A program made the translations under genes and the position numbers. The notes under the pieces are model-generated. The model did no database searches. It was not told the DNA's origin and worked only from the letters and a program-made list of their open reading frames with translations. Below, one piece after another: positions 1 to 16,159 of a stretch of DNA of 64,000 bases (within the stretch, counting starts at the first letter, position 1; the number at the start of each line of letters is the position of its first letter). The DNA is from Odiellus spinosus (lineage: Eukaryota > Arthropoda > Arachnida > Opiliones > Phalangiidae): contig OY987227.1 in the NCBI GenBank assembly GCA_963920705.1, forward strand, positions 9,341,602-9,405,601, written 5' to 3'.

Positions 1-3000
1 ATAAATACACCCCCTGTAAAAATGAACGAACGATAAATACACCCCCTGTAAAAATGAACGAACGATAAATACCCCCAATGTAAAAATGAACGAACGATAA
101 ATACACTCCCTGTAAAAATGAACGAACGATAAATACAACCCCTGTAAAAATGAACGAACGATAAATACACCCCCTGTAAAAATGAACGAACGATAAACAC
201 ATCCTCTGTAAAAATGAACAAACGATAAATACACCCCCTGTAAAAATGAACGAACGATAAATTCACCCCCTGTAAAAATGAACGAACGATAAATACACCC
301 CCTGTAAAAATGAACGAACGATAAATACACCCCCTGTAAAAATGAACGAACGATAAATACACCCCCTGTAAAAATGAACGAACGATAAATACACCCCCTG
401 TAAAAATGAACGAACGATAAATACACTCCCTGTAAAAATGAACGAACGATAAATACAACCCCTCTAAAAATGAACGAACGATAAATACACCCCCTGTAAA
501 AATGAACGAACGATAAATACACCCCCAGTAAAAATGAACGAACGATAAATACACCCCCTGTAAAAATGAACGAACGATAAAACACCCCCTGTAAAAATGA
601 ACGGACGGTAAATACACCCAATGTAAAAATGATCGAACGATAAATACACCCCTTGTAAAAATGAACGAACGGTAAATACACCCAATGTAAAAATGAACGA
701 ACGATAAATACACCCCCTGTAAAAATGAACGAACGATAAATACACCCCCTGTAAAAATGAACGAACGATAAATACACCCCCTGTAAAAATGAACGAACGA
801 TAAATTCACCCCCTGTAAAAATGAACGAACGATAAATACACTCCCTGTAAAAATGAACGAACGATAAATACAACCCCTGTAAAAATGAACGAACTATAAA
901 TACACCCCCTGTAAAAATGAACGAACGATAAATACATCCTCTGTAAAAATGAACGAACGATAAATACACCCCCTGTAAAAATGAACGAACGATAAATACA
1001 CCCCCTGTAAAAATGAACGAACGATAAATACACCCCCTGTAAAAATGAACGAACGATAAATACACCCCCTGTAAAAATGAACGAACGATAAATACACCCC
1101 CTGTAAAAATGAACGAACGATAAATACACCCCCTGTAAAAATGAACGAACGATAAATGCACCCCTGTAAAAATGAACGAACGATAAATACACCCCCAGTA
1201 AAAATGAAAGAACGATAAATACACCCCTGTAAAAATGAACGAACGATAAATACACCCCTGTAAAAATGAACGAACGATAAATACACCCCCTGTAAAAATG
1301 AACGAACGATAAATACACCCCCTGTAAAAATGAACGAACGATAAATACACCCCTTGTAAAAATGAACGAACGATAAATACACCCCTTGTAAAAATGAACG
1401 AACGGTAAATACACCCCTTGTAAAAATGAACGAACGGTAAATACACCCAATGTAAAAATGAACGGACGATAAATACACCCCCTGTAAAAATGAACGAACG
1501 ATAAATACACCCCCTGTAAAAATGAACGAACGATAAATACACCCCCTGTGAAAATGAACGAACGATAAATACATCCCCTGTAAAAATGAACGAACGATAA
1601 ATACACTCCCTGTAAAAATGAACGAACGATAAATACAACCCCTGTAAAAATGAACGAACGATAAATACACCCCCTGTAAAAATGAACGAACGATAAATAC
1701 ATCCTCTGTAAAAATGAACGAACGATAAATACACCCCCTGTAAAAATGAACGAACGATAAATACACCCCCTGTAAAAATGAACGAACGAGAAATACACCC
1801 CCTGTAAAAATGAACGAACGATAAATACACTCCCTGTAAAAATGAACGAACGATAAATACATCCTCTGTAAAAATGAACGAACGATAAATACACCCCCTG
1901 TAAAAATGAACGAACGATAAATACACCCCCTGTAAAAATGAACGAACGATAAATACACCCCCTGTAAAAATGAACGAACGATAAATACACCCCCTGTAAA
2001 AATGAACGAACGATAAATACACCCCCTGTAAAAATGAACGAACGATAAATACACCCCCTGTAAAAATGAACGAACGATAAATACACCCCCTGTAAAAATG
2101 AACGAACGATAAATACACCCCCTGTAAAAATGAACGAACGATAAATACACCCCCTGTAAAAATGAACGAACGATAAATACACCCCTTGTAAAAATGAACG
2201 AACGATAAATAGACCCCCTGTAAAAATTAACGAACGATAAATACACCCCCTGTAAAAATTAACGAACGATAAATATACCCCCTGTAAAAATGAACGAACG
2301 ATAAATACACCCCCTGTAAAAATGAACGAACGATAAATACACCCCCTGTAAAAATGAACGAACGATAAATACACCCCCTGTAAAAATGAACGAACGATAA
2401 ATACACCCCCTGTAAAAATGAACGAACGATAAATACACCCCCTGTAAAAATGAACGAACGATAAATACACTCCCTGTAAAAATGAACGAACGATAAATAC
2501 AACCCCTCTAAAAATGAACGAACGATAAATACACCCCCTGTAAAAATGAACGAACGATAAATACACCCCCAGTAAAAATGAACGAACGATAAATACACCC
2601 CCTGTAAAAATGAACGAACGATAAAACACCCCCTGTAAAAATGAACGGACGGTAAATACACCCAATGTAAAAATGATCGAACGATAAATACACCCCTTGT
2701 AAAAATGAACGAACGGTAAATACACCCAATGTAAAAATGAACGAACGATAAATACATCCTCTGTAAAAATGAACGAACGATAAATACACCCCCTGTAAAA
2801 ATGAACGAACGATAAATACACCCCCTGTAAAAATGAACGAACGATAAATACACCCCCTGTAAAAATGAACGAACGATAAATACACCCCCTGTAAAAATGA
2901 ACGAACGATAAATACACCCCCTGTAAAAATGAACGAACGATAAATACACCCCCTGTAAAAATGAACGAACGATAAATGCACCCCTGTAAAAATGAACGAA

Positions 3001-6000
3001 CGATAAATACACCCCCTGTAAAAATGAAAGAACGATAAATACACCCCTGTAAAAATGAACGAACGATAAATACACCCCTGTAAAAATGAACGAACGATAA
3101 ATACACCCCCTGTAAAAATGAACGAACGATAAATACACCCCCTGTAAAAATGAACGAACGATAAATACACCCCTTGTAAAAATGAACGAACGATAAATAC
3201 ACCCCTTGTAAAAATGAACGAACGGTAAATACACCCCTTGTAAAAATGAACGAACGGTAAATACACCCAATGTAAAAATGAACGAACGATAAATACACCC
3301 CCTGTAAAAATGAACGAACGATAAATACACCCCCTGTAAAAATGAACGAACGATAAATACACCCCCTGTGAAAATGAACGAACGATAAATACATCCCCTG
3401 TAAAAATGAACGAACGATAAATACACTCCCTGTAAAAATGAACGAACGATAAATACAACCCCTGTAAAAATGAACGAACGATAAATACACCCCCTGTAAA
3501 AATGAACGAACGATAAATACATCCTCTGTAAAAATGAACGAACGATAAATACACCCCCTGTAAAAATGAACGAACGATAAATACACCCCCTGTAAAAATG
3601 AACGAACGAGAAATACACCCCCTGTAAAAATGAACGAACGATAAATACACTCCCTGTAAAAATGAACAAACGATAAATACATCCTCTGTAAAAATGAACG
3701 AACGATAAATACACCCCCTGTAAAAATGAACGAACGATAAATACACCCCCTGTAAAAATGAACGAACGATAAATACACCCCCTGTAAAAATGAACGAACG
3801 ATAAATACACCCCCTGTAAAAATGAACGAACGATAAATACACCCCCTGTAAAAATGAACGAACGATAAATACACCCCCTGTAAAAATGAACGAACGATAA
3901 ATACACCCCCTGTAAAAATGAACGAACGATAAATACACCCCCTGTAAAAATGAACGAACGATAAATACACCCCCTGTAAAAATGAACGAACGATAAATAC
4001 ACCCCTTGTAAAAATGAACGAACGATAAATAGACCCCCTGTAAAAATTAACGAACGATAAATACACCCCCTGTAAAAATTAACGAACGATAAATATACCC
4101 CCTGTAAAAATGAACGAACGATAAATACACCCCCTGTAAAAATGAACGAACGATAAATACACCCCCTGTAAAAATGAACGAACGATAAATACACCCCCTG
4201 TAAAAATGAACGAACGATAAATACACCCCCTGTAAAAATGAACGAACGATAAATACACCCCCTGTAAAAATGAACGAACGATAAATACACCCCCTGTAAA
4301 ATGCACGAACGATAAATACACCCCCTGTAAAAATTAACGAACGATAAATACACCCCCTGTAAAAATGAACGAACGATAAATACACCCCCTGTAAAAATGA
4401 ACGAACGATAAATACACCTCCTGTAAAAATGAACGAACGATAAATACACCCCCTGTAAAAATGAACGAACGATAAATACACTCCCTGTAAAAATGAACGA
4501 ACGATAAATACAACCCCTGTAAAAATGAACGAACGATAAATACACCCCCTGTAAAAATGGACGAACGATAAATACATCCTCTGTAAAAATGAACGAACGA
4601 TAAATACACCCCCTGTAAAAATGAACGAACGATAAATACACCCCCTGTAAAAATGACCGAACGATAAATACACCCCCTGTAAAAATGAACGAACGATAAA
4701 TACACCCCCTGTAAAAATGAACGAACGATAAATACACCCCCTGTAAAAATGAACGAACGATAAATACACCCCCTGTAAAAATGAACGAACGATAAATACA
4801 CCCCCTGTAAAAATGAACGAACGATAAATACACCCCCTGTAAAAATGAACGAACGATAAATACACCCCCTGTAAAAATGAACGAACGATAAATACATCCT
4901 CTGTAAAAATGAACGAACGATAAATACACCCCCTGTAAAAATGAACGAACGATAAATACACCCCCTGTAAAAATGAACGAACGATAAATACACCCCCTGT
5001 AAAAATGAACGAACGATAAATACACCCCCTGTAAAAATGAACGAACGATAAATACACCCCCTGTAAAAATGAACGAACGATAAATACACCCCTTGTAAAA
5101 ATGAACGAACGATAAATACACCCCTTGTAAAAATGAACGAACGGTAAATACACCCAATGTAAAAATGAACGAACGATAAATACACCCCTTGTAAAAATGA
5201 ACGAACGGTAAATACACCCAATGTAAAAATGAACGAACGATAAATACACCCCCTGTAAAAATGAACGAACGATAAATACACCCCCTGTAAAAATGAACGA
5301 ACGATAAATACACCCCCTGTGAAAATGAACGAACGATAAATACATCCCCTGTAAAAATGAACGATCGATAAATACACTCCCTGTAAAAATGAACGAACGA
5401 TAAATACAACCCCTGTAAAAATGAACGAACGATAAATACACCCCCTGTAAAAATGAACGAACGATAAATACATCCTCTGTAAAAATGAACGAACGATAAA
5501 TACACCCCCTGTAAAAATGAACGAACGATAAATACACCCCCTGTAAAAATGAACGAACGATAAATACACTACCTGTAAAAATGAACGAACGATAAATACA
5601 ACCCCTGTAAAAATGAACGAACGATAAATACACCCCCTGTAAAAATGAACGAACGATAAATACATCCTCTGTAAAAATGAACGAACGATAAATACACCCC
5701 CTGTAAAAATGAACGAACGATAAATACACCCCCTGTAAAAATGAACGAACGATAAATACACCCCCTGTAAAAATGAACGAACGATAAATACACCCCCTGT
5801 AAAAATGAACGAACGATAAATACACCCCCTGTAAAAATGAACGAACGATAAATACACCCCCTGTAAAAATGAAAGAACGATAAATACACCCCCTGTAAAA
5901 ATGAACGAACGATAAATACACCCCCTGTAAAAATGAACGAACGATAAATACACCCCCTGTAAAAATGAACGAACGATAAATACACCCCCTGTAAAAATGA

Positions 6001-9000
6001 ACGAACGATAAATACACCCCTTGTAAAAATGAACGAACGATAAATAGACCCCCTGTAAAAATTAACGAACGATAAATACACCCCCTGTAAAAATTAACGA
6101 ACGATAAATATACCCCCTGTAAAAATGAACGAACGATAAATACACCCCCTGTAAAAATGAACGAACGATAAATACACCCCCTGTAAAAATGAACGAACGA
6201 TAAATACACGCCCTGTAAAAATGAACGAACGATAAATACACCCCCTGTAAAAATGAACGAACGATAAATACACCCCCTGTAAAAATGAACGAACGATAAA
6301 TACACCCCCTGTAAAATGCACGAACGATAAATACACCCCCTGTAAAAATTAACGAACGATAAATACACCCCCTGTAAAAATTAACGAACGATAAATACAC
6401 CCCCTGTAAAAATGAACGAACGATAAATACACCCCCTGTAAAAATGAACGAACGATAAATACACCCCCTGTAAAAATGAACGAACGATAAATACACCCCC
6501 TGTAAAAATGAACGAACGATAAATACACTCCCTGTAAAAATGAACGAACGATAAATACAACCCCTGTAAAAATGAACGAACGATAAATACACCCCCTGTA
6601 AAAATGGACGAACGATAAATACATCCTCTGTAAAAATGAACGAACGATAAATACACCCCCTGTAAAAATGAACGAACGATAAATACACCCCCTGTAAAAA
6701 TGACCGAACGATAAATACACCCCCTGTAAAAATGAACGAACGATAAATACACCCCCTGTAAAAATGAACGAACGATAAATACACCCCCTGTAAAAATGAA
6801 CGAACGATAAATACACCCCCTGTAAAAATGAAAGAACGATAAATACACCCCCTGTAAAAATGAACGAACGATAAATACACCCCCTGTAAAAATGAACGAA
6901 CGATAAATACACCCCCTGTAAAAATGAACGAACGATAAATACACCCCCTGTAAAAATGAACGAACGATAAATACACCCCCTGTAAAAATGAACGAACGAT
7001 AAATACATCCTCTGTAAAAATGAACGAACGATAAATACACCCCCTGTAAAAATGAACGAACGATAAATACACCCCCTGTAAAAATGAACGAACGATAAAT
7101 ACACCCCCTGTAAAAATGAACGAACGATAAATACACCCCCTGTAAAAATGAACGAACGATAAATACACCCCCTGTAAAAATGAACGAACGATAAATACAC
7201 CCCTTGTAAAAATGAACGAACGGTAAATATACCCAATGTAAAAATGAACGAACGATAAATACACCCCTTGTAAAAATGAACGAACGGTAAATACACCCAA
7301 TGTAAATAAACGAACGATAAATACACCCCCTGTAAAAATGAACGAACGATAAATACACCCCCTGTAAAAATGAACGAACGATAAATACACCCCCTGTAAA
7401 AATGAACGAACGATAAATACACCCCCTGTAAAAATGAACGAACGATAAATACACCCCCTGTAAAAATGAACGAACGATAAATACACCCCCTGTAAAAATG
7501 AACGAACGATAAATACACCCCTTGTAAAAATGAACGAACGGTAAATACACCCAATGTAAAAATGAACGAACGATAAATACACCCCTTGTAAAAATGAACG
7601 AACGGTAAATACACCCAATGTAAAAATGAACGAACGATAAATACACCCCCTGTAAAAATGAACGAACGATAAATACACCCCCTGTAAAAATGAACGAACG
7701 ATAAATACACCCCCTGTGAAAATGAACGAACGATAAATACATCCCCTGTAAAAATGAACGAACGATAAATACACTCCCTGTAAAAATGAACGAACGATAA
7801 ATACAACCCCTGTAAAAATGAACGAACGATAAATACACCCCCTGTAAAAATGAACGAACGATAAATACATCCTCTGTAAAAATGAACGAACGATAAATAC
7901 ACCCCCTGTAAAAATGAACGAACGATAAATACACCCCCTGTAAAAATGAACGAACGATAAATACACCCCTTGTAAAAATGAACGAACGGTAAATACACCC
8001 AATGTAAAAATGAACGAACGATAAATACACCCCTTGTAAAAATGAACGAACGGTAAATACACCCAATGTAAAAATGAACGAACGGTAAATACACCCCCTG
8101 TAAAAATTAAGGAACGATAAATACACCCCCTGTAAAAATGAACGAACGATAAATACACCCCCTGTAAAAATGAACGAACGATAAATACACCCCCTGTAAA
8201 AATGAACGAACGATAAATACACCCACTGTAAAAATGAACGAACGATAAATACACCCCCTGTAAAAATGCACGAACGATAAATACACCCCTGTAAAAATGA
8301 ACGAACGATAAATACACACCCTGTAAAAATGAACGAACGATAAATACACCCCCTGTAAAAATGAACGAACGATAAATACACCCCCTGTAAAAATGAACGA
8401 ACGATAAATACACTCCCTGTAAAAATGAACGAACGATAAATACAACCCCTGTAAAAATGAACGAACGATAAATACACCCCCTGTAAAAATGGACGAACGA
8501 TAAATACATCCTCTGTAAAAATGAACGAACGATAAATACACCCCCTGTAAAAATGAACGAACGATAAATACACCCCCTGTAAAAATGACCGAACGATAAA
8601 TACACCCCCTGTAAAAATGAACGAACGATAAATACACCCCCTGTAAAAATGAACGAACGATATATACACCCCCTGAAAAAATGAAAGAACGATAAATACA
8701 CCCCCTGTAAAAATGAACGAACGATAAATACACCCCCTGTAAAAATGAACGAACGATAAATACACCCCCTGTAAAAATGAAAGAACGATAAATACACCCC
8801 CTGTAAAAATTAACGAACGATAAATACACCCCCTGTAAAAATGAACGAACGATAAATACACCCCTTGTAAAAATGAACGACCGGTAAATACACCCAATGT
8901 AAAAATGAACGAACGATAAATACACCCCTTGTAAAAATGAACGAACGGTAAATACACCCCCTGTAAAAATGAACGAACGATAAATACACCCCCTGTAAAA

Positions 9001-12000
9001 ATGAACGAACGATAAATACACCCCCTGTAAAAATGAACGAACGATAAATACACCACCTGTAAAAATGAACGAACGATAAATACACCCCCTGTAAAAATGA
9101 ACGAACGATAAATACACTCCCTGTAAAAATGAACGAACGATAAATACAACCCCTGTAAAAATGAACGAACGATAAATACACCCCCTGTAAAAATGAACGA
9201 ACAATAAATACATCCTCTGTAAAAATGAACGAACGATAAATTCACCCCCTGTAAAAATGAACGAACGATAAATACACCCCCTGTAAAAATGAACGAACGA
9301 TAAATACACCCCCTGTAAAAATGAACGAACGATAAATACACCCCCTGTAAAAATGAACGAACGATAAATACACCCCCTGTAAAAATGAACGAACGATAAA
9401 TGCACCCCCTGTAAAAATGAACGAACGATAAATACACCCCCTGTAAAAATGAAAGAACGATAAATACACCCCCAGTAAAAATGAACGAACGATAAATACA
9501 CCCCCTGTAAAAATGAACGAACGATAAATTCACCCCCTGTAAAAATGAACGAACGATAAATACACCCCCTGTAAAAATGAACGAACGATAAATACACCCC
9601 TTGTAAAAATGAACGAACGGTAAATACACCCAATGTAAAAATGAACGAACGATAAATACACCCCTTGTAAAAATGAACGAACGGTAAATACACCCAATGT
9701 AAAAATGAACGAACGGTAAATACACCCCCTGTAAAAATGAACGAACGGTAAATACACCCAATGTAAAAATGAACGAACGGTAAATACACCCCCTGTAAAA
9801 ATTAACGAACGATAAATACACCCCCTGTAAAAATGAACGAACGATAAATACACCCCCTGTAAAAATGAACGAACGATAAATACAACCCCTGTAAAAATGA
9901 ACGAACGATAAATACACCCCCTGTAAAAATGAACGAACGATAAATACATCCTCTGTAAAAATGAACGAACGATAAATTCACCCCCTGTAAAAATGAACGA
10001 ACGATAAATACACCCCCTGTAAAAATGAACGAACGATAAATACACCCCTTGTAAAAATGAACGAACGGTAAATACACCCAATGTAAAAATGAACGAACGA
10101 TAAATACACCCCTTGTAAAAATGAACGAACGGTAAATACACCCAATGTAAAAATGAACGAACGATAAATACACTCCCTGTAAAAATGAACGAACGATAAA
10201 TACACCCCCTGTGAAAATGAACGAACGATAAATACATCCCCTGTAAAAATGAACGAACGATAAATACACTCCCTGTAAAAATGAACGAACGATAAATACA
10301 ACCCCTGTAAAAATGAACGAACGATAAATACACCCCCTGTAAAAATGAACGAACGATAAATACATCCTCTGTAAAAATGAACGAACGATAAATACACCCC
10401 CTGTAAAAATGAACGAACGATAAATACATCCTCTGTAAAAATGAACGAACGATAAATACACCCCCTGTAAAAATGAACGAACGATAAATACACCCCCTGT
10501 AAAAATGAACGAACGATAAATACACCCCTTGTAAAAATGAACGAACGGTAAATACACCCAATGTAAAAATGAACGAACGATAAATACACCCCTTGTAAAA
10601 ATGAACGAACGGTAAATACACCCAATGTAAAAATGAACGAACGGTAAATACACCCCCTGTAAAAATTAACGAACGATAAATACACCCCCTGTAAAAATGA
10701 ACGAACGATAAATACACCCCCTGTAAAAATGAACGAACGATAAATACACCCCCTGTAAAAATGAACGAACGATAAATACACCCCCTGTAAAAATGAACGA
10801 ACGATATATACACCCCCTGTAAAAATGCACGAACGATAAATACACCCCCTGTAAAAATTAACGAACGATAAATACACCCCTGTAAAAATGAACGAACGAT
10901 AAATACACACCCTGTAAAAATGAACGAACGATAAATACACCCCCTGTAAAAATGAACGAACGATAAATACACCCCCTGTAAAAATGAACGAACGATAAAT
11001 ACACTCCCTGTAAAAATGAACGAACGATAAATACAACCCCTGTAAAAATGAACGAACGATAAATACACCCCCTGTAAAAATGGACGAACGATAAATACAT
11101 CCTCTGTAAAAATGAACGAACGATAAATACACCCCCTGTAAAAATGAACGAACGATAAATACACCCCCTGTAAAAATGACCGAACGATAAATACACCCCC
11201 TGTAAAAATGAACGAACGATAAATACACCCCCTGTAAAAATGAACGAACGATAAATACACCCCCTGTAAAAATGAAAGAACGATAAATACACCCCCTGTA
11301 AAAATGAACGAACGATAAATACACCCCCTGTAAAAATGAACGAACGATAAATACACCCCCTGTAAAAATGAAAGAACGATAAATACACCCCCTGTAAAAA
11401 TTAACGAACGATAAATACACCCCCTGTAAAAATGAACGAACGATAAATACACCCCCTGTAAAAATGAACGAACGATAAATACACCCCCTGTAAAAATGAA
11501 CGAACGATAAATACACCCCCTGTAAAAATGAACGAACGATAAATACACCCCCTGTAAAAATGAACGAACGATAAATACACCCCTTGTAAAAATGAACGAA
11601 CGGTAAATACACCCAATGTAAAAATGAACGAACGATAAATACACCCCTTGTAAAAATGAACGAACGGTAAATACACCCAATGTAAAAATGAACGAACGAT
11701 AAATACACCCCCTGTAAAAATGAACGAACGATAAATACACCCCCTGTAAAAATGAACGAACGATAAATACACCACCTGTAAAAATGAACGAACGATAAAT
11801 ACACCCCCTGTAAAAATGAACGAACGATAAATACACTCCCTGTAAAAATGAACGAACGATAAATACACCCCTTGTAAAAATGAACGAACGGTAAATACAC
11901 CCAATGTAAAAATGAACGAACGATAAATACACCCCTTGTAAAAATGAACGAACGGTAAATACACCCAATGTAAAAATGAACGAACGATAAATACACCCCC

Positions 12001-15000
12001 TGTAAAAATGAACGAACGATAAATACACCCCCTGTAAAAATGAACGAACGATAAATACACCCCCTGTAAAAATGAACGAACGATAAATACACCCCCTGTA
12101 AAAATGAACGAACGATAAATACACCCCCTGTAAAAATGAACGAACGATAAATACACCCCCTGTAAAAATGAACGAACGATAAATACACCCCCAGTAAAAA
12201 TGAACGAACGATAAACCCCCTGTAAAAATGAAAGAACGATAAATACACCCCCAGTAAAAATGAACGAACGATAAATACACCCCCTGTAAAAATGAACGAA
12301 CGATAAATAAACCCCCTGTAAAAATGAACGAACGATAAATACACCCCCTGTAAAAATGAACGAACGATAAATACACCCCTTGTAAAAATGAACGAACGGT
12401 AAATACACCCAATGTAAAAATGAACGAACGATAAATACACCCCTTGTAAAAATGAACGAACGGTAAATACACCCAATGTAAAAATGAACGAACGGTAAAT
12501 ACACCCCCTGTAAAAATGAACGAACGGTAAATACACCCAATGTAAAAATGAACGAACGGTAAATACACCCCCTGTAAAAATTAACGAACGATAAATACAC
12601 CCCCTGTAAAAATGAACGAACGATAAATACACCCCCTGTAAAAATGAACGAACGATAAATACAACCCCTGTAAAAATGAACGAACGATAAATACACCCCC
12701 TGTAAAAATGAACGAACGATAAATACATCCTCTGTAAAAATGAACGAACGATAAATTCACCCCCTGTAAAAATGAACGAACGATAAATACACCCCCTGTA
12801 AAAATGAACGAACGATAAATACACCCCCTGTAAAAATGAACGAACGATAAATACACCCCCTGTAAAAATGAACGAACGATAAATACACCCCCTGTAAAAA
12901 TGAACGAACGATAAATACACTCCCTGTAAAAATGAACGAACGATAAATACAACCCCTGTAAAAATGAACGAACGATAAATACACCCCCTGTAAAAATGGA
13001 CGAACGATAAATACATCCTCTGTAAAAATGAACGAACGATAAATACACCCCCTGTAAAAATGAACGAACGATAAATACACCCCCTGTAAAAATGACCGAA
13101 CGATAAATACACCCCCTGTAAAAATGAACGAACGATAAATACACCCCCTGTAAAAATGAACGAACGATAAATACACCCCCTGTAAAAATGAACGAACGAT
13201 AAATACACCCCCTGTAAAAATGAACGAACGATAAATACACCCCCTGTAAAAATGAACGAACGATAAATACACCCCCTGTAAAAATGAACGAACGATAAAT
13301 ACACCCCCTGTAAAAATGAACGAACGATAAATACATCCTCTGTAAAAATGAACGAACGATAAATACACCCCCTGTAAAAATGAACGAACGATAAATACAC
13401 CCCCTGTAAAAATGAACGAACGATAAATACACCCCCTGTAAAAATGAACGAACGATAAATACACCCCCTGTAAAAATGAACGAACGATAAATACACCCTC
13501 TGTAAAAATGAACGAACGATAAATACACCCCCTGTAAAAATGAACGAACGATAAATACACCCCTTGTAAAAATGAACGAACGGTAAATACACCCAATGTA
13601 AAAATGAACGAACGATAAATACACCCCTTGTAAAAATGAACGAACGGTAAATACACCCAATGTAAAAATGAACGAACGATAAATACACCCCCTGTAAAAA
13701 TGAACGAACGATAAATACACCCCCTGTAAAAATGAACGAACGATAAATACACCCCTTGTAAAAATGAAAGAACGATAAATACACCCCCTGTAAAAATTAA
13801 CGAACGATAAATACACCCCCTGTAAAAATGAACGAACGATAAATACACCCCCTGTAAAAATGAACGAACGATAAATACACCCCCTGTAAAAATGAACGAA
13901 CGATAAATACACCCCCTGTAAAAATGAACGAACGATAAATACACCCCCTGTAAAAATGAACGAACGATAAATACACCCCTTGTAAAAATGAACGAACGGT
14001 AAATACACCCAATGTAAAAATGAACGAACGATAAATACACCCCTTGTAAAAATGAACGAACGGTAAATACACCCAATGTAAAAATGAACGAACGATAAAT
14101 ACACCCCCTGTAAAAATGAACGAACGATAAATACACCCCCTGTAAAAATGAACGAACGATAAATACACCACCTGTAAAAATGAACGAACGATAAATACAC
14201 CCCCTGTAAAAATGAACGAACGATAAATACACTCCCTGTAAAAATGAACGAACGATAAATACAACCCCTGTAAAAATGAACGAACGATAAATACACCCCC
14301 TGTAAAAATGAACGAACGATAAATACATCCTCTGTAAAAATGAACGAACGATAAATTCACCCCCTGTAAAAATGAACGAACGATAAATACACCCCCTGTA
14401 AAAATGAACGAACGATAAATACACCCCCTGTAAAAATGAACGAACGATAAATACACCCCCTGTAAAAATGAACGAACGATAAATACACCCCCTGTAAAAA
14501 TGAACGAACGATAAATGCACCCCCTGTAAAAATGAACGAACGATAAATACACCCCCTGTAAAAATGAAAGAACGATAAATACACCCCCAGTAAAAATGAA
14601 CGAACGATAAATACACCCCCTGTAAAAATGAACGAACGATAAATACACCCCCTGTAAAAATGAACGAACGATAAATACACCCCCTGTAAAAATGAACGAA
14701 CGATATATACACCCCTTGTAAAAATGAACGAACGGTAAATACACCCAATGTAAAAATGAACGAACGATAAATACACCCCTTGTAAAAATGAACGAACGGT
14801 AAATACACCCAATGTAAAAATGAACGAACGGTAAATACACCCCCTGTAAAAATGAACGAACGGTAAATACACCCAATGTAAAAATGAACGAACGGTAAAT
14901 ACACCCCCTGTAAAAATTAACGAACGATAAATACACCCCCTGTAAAAATGAACGAACGATAAATACACCACCTGTAAAAATGAACGAACGATAAATACAC

Positions 15001-16159
15001 CCCTGTAAAAATGAACGAACGATAAATACACTCCCTGTAAAAATGAACGAACGATAAATACAACCCCTGTAAAAATGAACGAACGATAAATACACCCCCT
15101 GTAAAAATGAACGAACGATAAATACATCCTCTGTAAAAATGAACGAACGATAAATTCACCCCCTGTAAAAATGAACGAACGATAAATACACCCCATGTAA
15201 AAATGAACGAACGATAAATACACCCCCTGTAAAAATGAACGAACGATAAATACACCCCCTGTAAAAATGAACGAACGATAAATACACCCCCTGTAAAAAT
15301 GAACGAACGATAAATGCACCCCCTGTAAGAATGAACGAACGATAAATACACCCCCTGTAAAAATGAAAGAACGATAAATACACCCCCAGTAAAAATGAAC
15401 GAACGATAAATACACCCCCTGTAAAAATGAACGAACGATAAATACACCCCCTGTAAAAATGAACGAACGATAAATACACCCCCTGTAAAAATGAACGAAC
15501 GATAAATACACCCCTTGTAAAAATGAACGAACGGTAAATACACCCAATGTAAAAATGAACGAACGATAAATACACCCCTTGTAAAAATGAACGAACGGTA
15601 AATACACCCAATGTAAAAATGAACGAACGGTAAATACACCCCCTGTAAAAATGAACGAACGGTAAATACACCCAATGTAAAAATGAACGAACGGTAAATA
15701 CACCCCCTGTAAAAATTAACGAACGATAAATACACCCCCTGTAAAAATGAACGAACGATAAATACACCCCCTGTAAAAATGAACGAACGATAAATACAAC
15801 CCCTGTAAAAATGAACGAACGATAAATACACCCCCTGTAAAAATGAACGAACGATAAATACATCCTCTGTAAAAATGAACGAACGATAAATACACCCCCT
15901 GTAAAAATGAACGAACGATAAATACACCCCCTGTAAAAATGAAAGAACGATAAATACACCCCCTGTAAAAATGAACGAACGATAAATACACCCCCTGTAA
16001 AAATGAACGAACGATATATACACCCCCTGTAAAAATGAACGAACGATAAATACACCCCCTGTAAAAATGAACGAACGATAAGTACACCCCCTGTAAAAAT
16101 GAACGAACGATAAATGCACCCCCTGTAAAAATGAACGAACGATAAATACACCCCCTGTA
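1..16159. repeat. 32-bp minisatellite array (family R1)
   Basis: About 500 head-to-tail copies of a 32-bp unit with the core ATAAATACACCCCCTGTAAA followed by AATGAACGAACG. Common variants include CCCAATG for CCCCCTG, GGTAAATA for GATAAATA, TCCTCTG, TCCCTG, AACCCCTG and one-base-shorter units. Variants recur in the same order in different parts of the array, which shows larger blocks were copied. The array runs off the left edge of the window, so its real length is unknown. No spacers separate the repeats. On the minus strand the unit has no stop codon in any of the three frames, which explains the very long open frames here. Nothing in the array resembles a gene. Confidence 0.97.

Noticed and set aside
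1-16159. CRISPR-like array of 32-bp direct repeats
   Set aside because: Units are contiguous with no unique spacers, and the surrounding genes are eukaryotic.
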